Origin: Actinobacteria bacterium UBA2541
GTDB lineage: Bacteria; Actinomycetota; Actinomycetes; Nanopelagicales; Nanopelagicaceae
Assembly: GCA_002340925.1 (NCBI GenBank)
Contig: DDMR01000047.1
Coordinates: 1 to 7,317 of the forward strand
Length of the DNA: 7,317 nucleotides
Direction of reading: 5' to 3'
Shown: positions 1-5,922 of the stretch, in pieces
How positions within the stretch are numbered: the first letter of the stretch is position 1
Layout of the letters: the number at the start of each line of letters is the position of its first letter
Notes under the pieces: generated by a model
What the model was told of the DNA's origin: nothing
The model's input: only the letters and a program-made list of their open reading frames with translations
Database searches by the model: none
Program-made: the position numbers and the translations under genes

Positions 1-377
1 GGTGTTGGAAGTTCACGGGGGAGCAGGTAAACATCTAGGCCCGCGCCCGACAGAATCTCGGCGCTTTCTTGCATGAATTCTGCAGAACCATGCCTTGCAT
101 CTCGGCCAATAACAACTTTAGACAAACCTCTAGAAATTAAAAATGCAGCGATTCCGGCAGCTGTGCGTCCGACAACGGCGCGATTCATTCCCGATGGTCC
201 TGGTCGCACTGGTCCACGTAATCCTGCAGTGCCAAACTCTAGAAAACCGTTAAATGATTTGCGAAGTTCGCTCTCGTTATTTTCAGAGAGCCATTTGGCA
301 AGAAGAGAAGCCGTATCTGAATCTGGATCCTCTGCAATCCAATCTAAAATTTCTAGCCGGAACTGCTCACCAATCAC
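1..377 (-). CDS. Phosphohexomutase-family protein (PMM/PGM/phosphopentomutase type), N-terminal part, cut by window edge
   Basis: Only the first 125 residues are present; the gene continues past position 1. I translated it from the GTG at 377. Visible are FGTAGLRGP (residues 48-56), then a PGPSGMN stretch (60-65), and GRDARHGS (91-98). This is the domain 1 signature of the alpha-D-phosphohexomutase superfamily, which isomerises sugar-1-phosphates and sugar-6-phosphates (or ribose-1-/5-phosphates) through a phosphoserine. The phosphoserine loop should lie just beyond the edge, so activity cannot be judged. The FGTAGLR...MN pattern is closest to the PgcA/PGM2-like branch, which includes phosphopentomutases. 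The GTG overlaps the TGA of the phosphorylase gene as GTGA, and no strong ribosome site precedes it, so translational coupling is likely. Actinobacterial annotation usually calls such genes pmmB. The neighbouring phosphorylase, which releases ribose-1-phosphate, makes a phosphopentomutase role attractive (inference). Confidence 0.88.
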   Translation of the reverse strand, partial: MIGEQFRLEILDWIAEDPDSDTASLLAKWLSENNESELRKSFNGFLEFGTAGLRGPVRPGPSGMNRAVVGRTAAGIAAFLISRGLSKVVIGRDARHGSAEFMQESAEILSGAGLDVYLLPRELPT

Positions 378-1192
378 AGTTGTTTTAGAACCTTTGCGAG
401 CAATTCACCCATTCGCCCAGCAGCTGCTTGCCCGGCTTCCATAACTTCGGCGTGGCTTAATTTTTCTCCGGTGACACCGGCGGCAGCATTTGTTACAAGC
501 GAAATTCCCAAAACTTCTGCACCTAGTGCATGTGCTGCAATCGCTTCTGGGACTGTAGACATTCCTACTAGATCTGCGCCAACTGTTCGCAACATATTTA
601 TCTCTGCTGGTGTTTCGTAAGCTGGCCCGCGCCAATGAACATAAACACCTTCAGCTAGCGATGGATCTTCGCTCTTCACAAGTTGGCGAATTCGCTTGCT
701 ATACAAGTCAGTTAAATCGACGAAGTCAGCACCAATCAGTGGACTTGTTGCAGTCATAGAAATATGGTCCCGAATCAGAACAGGTTGTCCAACTTTGTAG
801 TCCCGATTTATTCCGCCACAGGCATTGGTTAACACAACTACCTTGCAACCAGCTTTTACCGCTGTGCGTGCCCCATGAACAACCGGTTCTAGACCTTTAC
901 CCTCGTATAAGTGGGTCCGACCAAGAAAGACGAGTGCTTGGATTTTTCCATTTGCGCCATCGATTTCATAAGAGCGAATCAATCCACCGTGGCCGACAAC
1001 TGTCGGAGCTGGAAATCCTGGAACTTCAGTTACTGCAAATTCGTGAGTCGGTTTTCCAAGTGCATCTGTAGCCGGCATCCACCCAGATCCCATTACAAGT
1101 GCTATATCGTGTTTCGATTTCCCGGTTATCTCGGCAATTTTCGCTGCGGCTAAAACTGCGGTGCCAAGTGGATCAGAATATAAATCGCTCAT
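374..1192 (-). CDS. punA: Purine nucleoside phosphorylase (trimeric, class II type)
   Basis: This 272-residue cytoplasmic enzyme splits purine nucleosides with phosphate into free base and (deoxy)ribose-1-phosphate. The low-molecular-mass trimeric PNP motifs are in order: MGSGWMP phosphate loop (34-40), GHGG (67-70), GRTHLYEG (91-98), TNACGGIN (122-129), RDHIS (141-145), GPAYETPAE with base-binding Glu193 (189-197), VGMSTVPE (209-216) and VTNAAAG with Asn235 (233-239). Glu193 and Asn235 correspond to the purine-contacting Glu and Asn of mammalian PNP, so inosine/guanosine-type substrates are expected. Length matches the family. The ATG lies 9 bp after the tdk stop, and the AGGTAGG spanning that stop can serve as ribosome site. 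Downstream it overlaps the mutase gene by 4 bp. Family assignment is firm. The symbol deoD is also used for such genes but properly belongs to the hexameric enzyme. Confidence 0.96.
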   Translation of the reverse strand: MSDLYSDPLGTAVLAAAKIAEITGKSKHDIALVMGSGWMPATDALGKPTHEFAVTEVPGFPAPTVVGHGGLIRSYEIDGANGKIQALVFLGRTHLYEGKGLEPVVHGARTAVKAGCKVVVLTNACGGINRDYKVGQPVLIRDHISMTATSPLIGADFVDLTDLYSKRIRQLVKSEDPSLAEGVYVHWRGPAYETPAEINMLRTVGADLVGMSTVPEAIAAHALGAEVLGISLVTNAAAGVTGEKLSHAEVMEAGQAAAGRMGELLAKVLKQL

Positions 1193-1201
1193 CCGGCAAA
1201 C

Positions 1202-1816
1202 CTACCTGTTCTCGTCGTGATCTTTAGAGCTCATATTCGCCATATGGTGTTTTCGACAGAGAACTTCGTAAACAACTTCAGCATCAGGCGAGGTGTCACC
1301 TGGGACCAATTGATCTCCCTCACGAGTCATGCGCCCATTAATAATTCTGGCGTTGTGTGTTGCACGAAGCCCACACCAACATAGCGCTTCAACCTGCAAT
1401 GGGTTGACTCGATCTGCCAATTCAATAAGTCGCATCGAACCAGGGAATAGGGAAGTTCTGAAATCACTAAGGATTCCAAAGGCGAAAACATCTACATTCA
1501 AAATATCTACGATTCGAGCAAGTTGATCGATCTGTTCACTTTCGTAAAACTGAGCTTCATCAAAGATTAAATAGTCTAACTTTCCACTTTTAGCTTGATG
1601 AGATTCCACAAACGAGAAGATATCCATCTCGCTACCAACTTCTATAGCTGGGCTTTGAAGACCTAATCTGGAGGAGATAATTCCAGTGCCGGCTCGATCT
1701 CGATTTGTAAAGACCAATCCATGGCGGCCGCGACTCTCGTAGTTGTGAGCGGTCTGCAGCGCCAAAGTGGATTTTCCACTGTCCATTGTTCCGCAGTAAT
1801 AAATTAGCTGAGCCAT
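1202..1816 (-). CDS. tdk: Thymidine kinase, type II
   Basis: This 204-residue salvage enzyme phosphorylates thymidine (and deoxyuridine) to dTMP with ATP. Visible are the P-loop GTMDSGKST (9-17), the Walker B/catalytic block FDEAQF (85-90, Glu87 the likely base), the FRTSLFPGS segment (119-127), and a zinc site from Cys146-Trp-Cys148 plus Cys187-x-x-His190. The C-x-C first half instead of C-x-x-C is what I know from Streptomyces-type Tdk, and it is the best taxonomic hint in the window. An in-frame TGA lies four codons before the ATG and the next Met falls inside the P-loop, so the start is fixed. No Shine-Dalgarno is visible: the preceding bases are CAAACTGCCGCC, so initiation may be leaderless or weak. 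It leads the tdk-punA-mutase cluster and lies 49 bp downstream of the aminotransferase, with no convincing terminator between. Confidence 0.96.
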   Translation of the reverse strand: MAQLIYYCGTMDSGKSTLALQTAHNYESRGRHGLVFTNRDRAGTGIISSRLGLQSPAIEVGSEMDIFSFVESHQAKSGKLDYLIFDEAQFYESEQIDQLARIVDILNVDVFAFGILSDFRTSLFPGSMRLIELADRVNPLQVEALCWCGLRATHNARIINGRMTREGDQLVPGDTSPDAEVVYEVLCRKHHMANMSSKDHDENR

Positions 1817-1865
1817 GGCGGCAGTTTGTCATAACCAGCGATAAAAGATCAGCGCGGCACGAGTT

Positions 1866-3209
1866 TTATTCGCCGGTGTAATACTTTCCGATTACTGCCA
1901 AGGATTTATCGAGAATTTCCAGACCAAGTCGGGCATCGGCTTGCGAGATATTGCACGGTGGGCACAAATGAATTCGGTTGAAATTCGTGAACGGCATCAT
2001 GCCATTGGCCTTGCAAGCTGCAACCAGTTCATTCATCGCAGGGCTTGATCCTCCGTAAGGCGCAAGTGGTTCGTGCGTCTTACGATTGCTGACCAGATCG
2101 ACTCCCCAGAAAACACCAGCACCGCGAATATCGCCAATGACTTTATGTTTCTTAGCTAATTCATGTAGACCAGGACCAAGAATTTTCTCACCGATTGATG
2201 CTGCGTTTTCAAGCATTTTCTCTTCTTTCATAACATCAATTGTTGCAACTGCGGTAGCAGCTGCTAGTGGGTGTCCCATATATGTAAGGCCACCAGGAAA
2301 TACTTGCTCATCGAATGTCTTTGAAATTTCCTTGCCAATAACAACTCCACCGAGTGGGACATAACCTGAAGTCACGCCTTTGGCGAAGGTAATTAAGTCC
2401 GGAACTACCTTTGATGATTGGAATGCAAACCATTTTCCAGTTCGGCCAAAGCCAGCCATTACTTCATCCGCAATCCACAAAATTTTGTATTTGTCGCAGA
2501 GCGCACGAACACCTTCGAGATAACCGGTTGGTGGAACTAGAACTCCAGCAGTTCCGGGAACACTTTCTAACAAAATTGCACCAATTGTGTGCGGGCCTTC
2601 AAAGATTATTGTTTGCTCTAGATGTTGCAGAGCCCGTTCACATTCTTGCTCTTCGCTGTTGGCCCAGAATGCAGACCGATATAGATAGGGCCCCCAGAAA
2701 TGCACATGCCCAAATGCAAATTCATTCGGGAATCTGCGGGGATCGCCAGTTGCATTAATCGCAGCGCCAGTATTGCCATGATATGAACGGTAAGTTGAAA
2801 GGACTTTATGTTTACGGGTGTGAATACGAGCCATGCGGATGGCATTTTCAATTGCATCGGCGCCACCGTTGGTGAAGAAAACTTTTGCGAAGTTTGTTCC
2901 TGCAAGTTCAACAATGCGCTCTGCAGCTTGGTTTCGGATATCGCTGGCATGTTGTGGTGCAAGCGCAGTTAAAGTTGCGGCTTGCTCTTGAATTGCAGCG
3001 ACCACCTTTGGATGTTGGTGTCCGATATTTGTAAAAACTAATTGGGAGGAGAAATCCAAATACTCTTTGCCATCGTGATCCCAGAATCTAGATCCTGAAC
3101 TCTTTGCAACGGGGATTGGTGAAATCGCACCTTGGGCCGACCAGGAGTGGAAAACAAAATTGTGGTCTGCCGCGCTTACTTCAGAATTGCTCTTTGAACC
3201 TGTGCTCAC
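1866..3209 (-). CDS. Class III PLP-dependent aminotransferase, probably omega-amino acid (beta-alanine/3-aminoisobutyrate type)
   Basis: This 447-residue fold-type I aminotransferase of the beta-alanine/taurine/GABA group moves the terminal amino group of an omega-amino acid to a 2-oxo acid. Motifs: FTNGGADAIENAIR cofactor-phosphate region (112-125), YHG ring-stacking segment (143-145), WIADEVMAGFGRTG with Asp248 contacting the pyridine nitrogen (245-258), TFAKG with Schiff-base Lys277 (274-278), and LTYMGHPLAAA (308-318). Length is typical. Substrate cannot be read from sequence. The divergent mmsA suggests beta-alanine or 3-aminoisobutyrate, giving malonate or methylmalonate semialdehyde; taurine or GABA are alternatives. 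The start is GTG at 3209, chosen because TAGGGGC lies at good ribosome-site distance; the nearby upstream ATG is out of frame. I expect a cytosolic enzyme, possibly co-regulated with mmsA through their shared 85-bp upstream region. Family is certain, substrate is inferred. Confidence 0.93.
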   Translation of the reverse strand: MSTGSKSNSEVSAADHNFVFHSWSAQGAISPIPVAKSSGSRFWDHDGKEYLDFSSQLVFTNIGHQHPKVVAAIQEQAATLTALAPQHASDIRNQAAERIVELAGTNFAKVFFTNGGADAIENAIRMARIHTRKHKVLSTYRSYHGNTGAAINATGDPRRFPNEFAFGHVHFWGPYLYRSAFWANSEEQECERALQHLEQTIIFEGPHTIGAILLESVPGTAGVLVPPTGYLEGVRALCDKYKILWIADEVMAGFGRTGKWFAFQSSKVVPDLITFAKGVTSGYVPLGGVVIGKEISKTFDEQVFPGGLTYMGHPLAAATAVATIDVMKEEKMLENAASIGEKILGPGLHELAKKHKVIGDIRGAGVFWGVDLVSNRKTHEPLAPYGGSSPAMNELVAACKANGMMPFTNFNRIHLCPPCNISQADARLGLEILDKSLAVIGKYYTGE

Positions 3210-3294
3210 CGATTGCCCCTAGCATTTGGACGACTTGGACATAACTGCCGTCATTGATTGGCGCCATCATATTGCTCTGGCGTAGATTAACGCT
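3210..3294. promoter_or_regulatory. Divergent control region between aminotransferase and mmsA
   Basis: These 85 bp separate two start codons pointing apart. The sequence holds a TTGGAC direct repeat with 9-bp period (3226-3231 and 3235-3240). It also holds a dyad, TGAT-t-GGCGCC-ATCA (3255-3269), symmetric except for one extra T, with a perfect TGGCGCCA core at 3259-3266. A TATGAT on the minus strand (3271 to 3266) could be the -10 of the aminotransferase, giving a leader of about 50 nt; I see no good -35 for it. The dyad overlaps both this -10 and the likely -35 of mmsA, as expected for an operator controlling both genes. The operator role is inference. Confidence 0.45.
3258..3288 (+). promoter_or_regulatory. 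Probable leaderless promoter of mmsA
   Basis: TAGATT at 3283-3288 fits the actinobacterial -10 consensus TANNNT and ends six bases before the mmsA ATG at 3295, so transcription would begin at or next to the A of the start codon. TTGGCG at 3258-3263 is a possible -35 with a longish 19-bp spacer. No Shine-Dalgarno precedes the ATG, which agrees with a leaderless message. Confidence 0.55.
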
Positions 3295-4788
3295 ATGACT
3301 CAGACAAAAATCATCACACATTGGATAAATGGCGCATTAGATAGCGGGAAAACTGAACGCACTAGCGAGGTTTTTAATCCAGCGACCGGACAGGTTTCAG
3401 CAAACGTTGCACTTGCGAATGTAGCTACCGTTGATAAGGCAGTTACCGCCGCCAGCGATGCATTTGTTTCTTGGCGCCACAGTTCATTGACTAAGCGCAC
3501 CCAAGTTCTCTTTGCATTCCGCGAATTAGTTCTGCAGAATAAAGAGAAGATAGCAGCGCTAATTACTGCCGAACACGGAAAAGTTTTAAGCGATGCAGCA
3601 GGCGAAGTTACTCGCGGTCTTGAAGTTGTTGAATTTGCCTGCGGTATCCCGCATCTACTTAAGGGTGGCTTCTCTGAGGAAGTTTCGACCGGAGTAGATG
3701 TTTATTCAATCCGCCAACCTCTTGGCCCAGTCGCGATAATTTCTCCATTTAACTTCCCAGCGATGGTTCCGATGTGGTTCTTCCCAATTGCAATCGCCTG
3801 CGGTAACACAGTTGTTCTCAAGCCTTCCGAGAAAGATCCAAGTGCGGCGATGTTCTTGGCTGAACTTTGGAAAGAAGCCGGACTTCCTGACGGTGTCTTT
3901 AACGTTGTTCATGGCGATAAAGAATCAGTTGATGCGCTTCTAACTCACCCAGGAATCAAGTCAGTTTCATTCGTAGGATCAACACCAATCGCGAAATATG
4001 TTTACGAAACCGGAACCAAGCATGGCAAGCGCGTTCAAGCACTTGGTGGCGCAAAGAACCACATGGTCGTTCTTCCGGATTCTGATCTAGAACTAGCTGC
4101 AGATGCTGCAATCAATGCTGGCTTCGGTTCAGCAGGAGAGCGCTGCATGGCAATTTCAGCAATCGTTGCAGTAGAACCAATCGCAAATGCCTTGGTCGCA
4201 AAAATTAAGTCGCGCATGGCAGATATCAAAACCGGCGATGGAACTAAGGGTTCAGATATGGGACCACTTGTTACCAAAGTTCATCGTGACAAAGTTGCGT
4301 CACATATTGGAGCTGGTGAAAAAGCTGGTGCCACTCTTGTAGAAGATGGTCGCAAAGTTAAAGTTGACGGCGAAGGTTTCTTCCTCGGACCAACACTTTT
4401 CGACAACGTAACACCTGACATGAGCATTTATAAAGAAGAAATTTTTGGACCAGTTCTAAGCGTTCTTCGCGTCAATACTTATGATGAAGCACTTTCACTT
4501 GTAAACAGCCATCCTTATGGAAACGGAACAGCAATCTTCACTAACGACGGTGGCGCTGCTCGTAGATTCCAGAATGAAGTAGAAGTTGGAATGGTCGGAA
4601 TCAACGTTCCAATTCCAGTTCCGATGGCTTACTTCTCATTCGGTGGTTGGAAGAATTCACTATTCGGCGATACGCACGCACACGGCACAGAAGGAGTTCA
4701 CTTCTTCACACGTGGCAAAGTTGTTACAAGTCGTTGGTTAGATCCAAGCCATGGCGGAATCAACTTAGGTTTCCCTCAAAATAGCTAG
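3295..4788 (+). CDS. mmsA: CoA-acylating methylmalonate-semialdehyde dehydrogenase
   Basis: This 497-residue aldehyde dehydrogenase-superfamily enzyme oxidises malonate or methylmalonate semialdehyde with NAD+ and CoA, releasing CO2, to acetyl-CoA or propionyl-CoA. Visible are SPFNFP with Asn153 (150-155), VLKPSEKDP cofactor region (174-182), FVGST (226-230), nucleophile Cys284 in GERCMAIS (281-288), EEIFGPV (381-387) and the MmsA-specific tail FGDTHAHGTEG...TRGKVVTSRW (457-481). Arg107 and Arg283 sit at the same numbers as the two arginines reported to matter in the Bacillus subtilis enzyme. The general-base Glu of hydrolytic aldehyde dehydrogenases is absent: the site reads QALGGAKNH (248-256), as expected for a CoA-dependent member. 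Codons look more biased (TTC, AAC, ATC, GTT) than in flanking genes, hinting at good expression. Substrate source may be beta-alanine, thymine breakdown, valine or inositol; the divergent aminotransferase favours beta-amino acids. Confidence 0.96.
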   Translation: MTQTKIITHWINGALDSGKTERTSEVFNPATGQVSANVALANVATVDKAVTAASDAFVSWRHSSLTKRTQVLFAFRELVLQNKEKIAALITAEHGKVLSDAAGEVTRGLEVVEFACGIPHLLKGGFSEEVSTGVDVYSIRQPLGPVAIISPFNFPAMVPMWFFPIAIACGNTVVLKPSEKDPSAAMFLAELWKEAGLPDGVFNVVHGDKESVDALLTHPGIKSVSFVGSTPIAKYVYETGTKHGKRVQALGGAKNHMVVLPDSDLELAADAAINAGFGSAGERCMAISAIVAVEPIANALVAKIKSRMADIKTGDGTKGSDMGPLVTKVHRDKVASHIGAGEKAGATLVEDGRKVKVDGEGFFLGPTLFDNVTPDMSIYKEEIFGPVLSVLRVNTYDEALSLVNSHPYGNGTAIFTNDGGAARRFQNEVEVGMVGINVPIPVPMAYFSFGGWKNSLFGDTHAHGTEGVHFFTRGKVVTSRWLDPSHGGINLGFPQNS

Positions 4789-4795
4789 TTAGCTA
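4782..4795. repeat. TAGCTA-GT-TAGCTA doublet spanning two convergent stop codons
   Basis: The mmsA stop (TAG, 4786-4788) and the exporter stop on the other strand (TAG, 4795-4793) both lie within two copies of the self-complementary hexamer TAGCTA (4782-4787 and 4790-4795). Only 4 bp lie between the genes. The two-base gap is too small for a proper hairpin loop and no T-run follows, so I do not call it a terminator. Convergent transcripts probably read into each other. Confidence 0.5.
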
Positions 4796-5395
4796 GAAAT
4801 CGTAGAACGCCAAAAACGCGGCAATCGAAAGCATGATTACCGCGATTAGTGAATCAAGAATCTTCCAGAAAATCGGCCTTGACATAAAACGGGAAGCGGA
4901 TTTTGCACCAAAACCAATTGAAGTAAACCAGAGAAAACTAGCGATGATCGCACCAGTTACAAAGAACCATTTATCTGAACCAAATTGATTCGAAATACTG
5001 CCAAGCAAAATAACAGTATCCAAATAAACATGTGGATTTAAAAAGGTTAACCCAAGAACGGTAAGAATTACGCTCTTCTTATCAGCGGAAGCTTCCCCAG
5101 CAGAATTTAAGGCTGCGCTTTTAAAGGCGGACCTTGCTGACTTAAATGCAAACCACAAAAGATAAGCAACTCCGAACCAGCGAACTAATTCCAGTATGTT
5201 TTTATTCGCCTTAATTAAAGCTCCAAGACCGCTTGCACCTAGGGCAATAAGTAGCGCATCTGAAAAAGCACATATTAAAACGGTAAGTAAAACAAATTTC
5301 TTGGTCAGCCCTTGTCGGATAACGAAGGCATTCTGGGCGCCAATAGCGATGATTAATGAAAGTCCAGATAGAAATCCCGGGATAATCGCGAACAC
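4793..5395 (-). CDS. LysE/ArgO-family amino-acid exporter
   Basis: This 200-residue inner-membrane protein is built of about six hydrophobic helices (roughly 2-20, 35-60, 69-88, 108-132, 143-162, 178-197) with a short polar linker near 92-107. Family marks are GAQNAFVIRQG (19-29) in the first helix and LTFLNPHVYLDT (116-127) in the fourth, as in the arginine/lysine exporters ArgO and LysE, which use proton motive force to expel surplus basic amino acids. Length matches ArgO. Exact substrate is not readable. The start is GTG at 5395. It has no ribosome site, but TATCCT ends six bases before it, so a leaderless message is likely. No LysG/ArgP-type regulator is adjacent; the divergent neighbour is an acetyltransferase. 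It ends 4 bp from the convergent mmsA stop. Confidence 0.9.
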   Translation of the reverse strand: MFAIIPGFLSGLSLIIAIGAQNAFVIRQGLTKKFVLLTVLICAFSDALLIALGASGLGALIKANKNILELVRWFGVAYLLWFAFKSARSAFKSAALNSAGEASADKKSVILTVLGLTFLNPHVYLDTVILLGSISNQFGSDKWFFVTGAIIASFLWFTSIGFGAKSASRFMSRPIFWKILDSLIAVIMLSIAAFLAFYDF

Positions 5396-5401
5396 CGAAT
5401 G

Positions 5402-5407
5402 AGGATA
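5402..5407 (-). promoter_or_regulatory. Candidate -10 element of the LysE-type exporter, leaderless
   Basis: On the minus strand TATCCT (5407 to 5402) fits TANNNT and is followed by six bases and then the GTG at 5395. This is the same geometry as upstream of mmsA and the acetyltransferase. I see no convincing -35 (GAGACG lies at 17-bp spacing), so the promoter may be weak or activator-dependent. Confidence 0.42.
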
Positions 5408-5408
5408 C

Positions 5409-5437
5409 TTGGGATAACGCTTAGCGTCTCCTACTAT
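5409..5437 (+). promoter_or_regulatory. Probable promoter of the GNAT gene with internal palindrome
   Basis: TTGGGA (5409-5414) and TACTAT (5432-5437) are separated by exactly 17 bp, and the -10 ends six bases before the ATG at 5444, giving a leaderless transcript. The spacer holds a perfect inverted repeat, ACGCT-T-AGCGT (5417-5427), almost at its centre. A protein bound there would block RNA polymerase, so it is a candidate operator. It also lies just upstream of the exporter -10 on the other strand. Confidence 0.58.
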
Positions 5438-5443
5438 TGCGAG

Positions 5444-5896
5444 ATGCCAATAGTCCGCCCATTAAGAGCCGAAGATAAGAGTCAATGGCTTCCATTGTGG
5501 GATGGCTATTTAGAGTTCTATAAATCTGAGTTAAGTGAAGAGCAAACTCAGCTCACTTGGGCAAGATTGCTTGATGAGAATTTCAATCTGCACTGCTTAG
5601 TTGTTGAAGTGGATGGTGTAGTCAAAGGATTAACGCATTACTCTTTTCAAACTTCTACTTGGGCTCCAAAAAACTATTGCTACCTTGAAGATCTATTCAC
5701 TGATCCAGCCGAACGCGGCAAAGGTTTGGGCAGACTGTTAATTGATTCCGTGAAGGAAATAGCTGTAAGCGAAGGTTCATCGCGTCTTTATTGGAATACC
5801 GATGAGACAAATACGACAGCCCGAAAGCTTTACGACTCTTATTCGTTAGATTCTGGGAAAATTCAATACCGAATCCCTCTAGATCCAAATGATTAG
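5444..5896 (+). CDS. GNAT-family N-acetyltransferase, Hpa2/Hpa3-like
   Basis: This 150-residue protein should transfer acetyl from acetyl-CoA to an amine. The acetyl-CoA pyrophosphate loop is RGKGLG (91-96), preceded by the strand YLEDLFTDP (80-88). The C-terminal part reads LYWNTDETNTTARKLYD (115-131), ending in IQYR. The combination of YLEDLFTDPxxRGKGLG, YWxTxETNxxAxxLYD and a final IQYR resembles the yeast Hpa2/Hpa3 branch, which acetylates histones, polyamines or D-amino acids; the substrate here is unknown. I chose the ATG at 5444 over the in-frame ATG at 5399. The protein then begins directly with the family-typical IVRPLRAED, and a good TTGGGA-17-TACTAT promoter ends six bases before it. 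The 15 extra residues of the longer form look unlike a GNAT start and would need a promoter inside the exporter. Divergence from an amino-acid exporter suggests an amino-acid or amine substrate (inference). Confidence 0.88.
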   Translation: MPIVRPLRAEDKSQWLPLWDGYLEFYKSELSEEQTQLTWARLLDENFNLHCLVVEVDGVVKGLTHYSFQTSTWAPKNYCYLEDLFTDPAERGKGLGRLLIDSVKEIAVSEGSSRLYWNTDETNTTARKLYDSYSLDSGKIQYRIPLDPND

Positions 5897-5897
5897 A

Positions 5898-5922
5898 ACT
5901 AAATAATAATCTTTATTTGAGT
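5898..5922. terminator. Weak AT-rich inverted repeat between convergent GNAT and TetR genes
   Basis: The two stop codons are 16 bp apart. AAATAA (5901-5906) pairs with TTATTT (5913-5918) across a 6-base loop. Outer bases act (5898-5900) and agt (5920-5922) also match, with one bulged G. The stem is nearly all A-T and no clear T-run follows, so at best this is a weak bidirectional terminator overlapping the end of the TetR gene. Confidence 0.22.

Noticed and set aside
73..444. Plus-strand open frame of 123 codons at the left edge
   Set aside because: It lies opposite the mutase start, whose minus-strand translation gives clear phosphohexomutase motifs; the plus-strand protein resembles nothing.
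1366..1380. Apparent loss of a zinc ligand in thymidine kinase (C-W-C rather than C-x-x-C)
   Set aside because: The same C-W-C-G arrangement is what I know from actinobacterial Tdk, and the second half, C-x-x-H, is intact, so this is a lineage feature and not a defect.
1817..1865. Possible terminator or promoter between the aminotransferase and tdk
   Set aside because: I found only a short, bulged GAT/ATC pairing and no T-run, and only poor -10 matches (TATGAC, CAAACT). Not enough to call either; tdk may be partly read through from the aminotransferase gene.
2411..2758. Plus-strand open frame of 115 codons inside the aminotransferase gene
   Set aside because: It is antisense to conserved aminotransferase motifs, with a composition typical of a shadow frame and no ribosome site or promoter of note.
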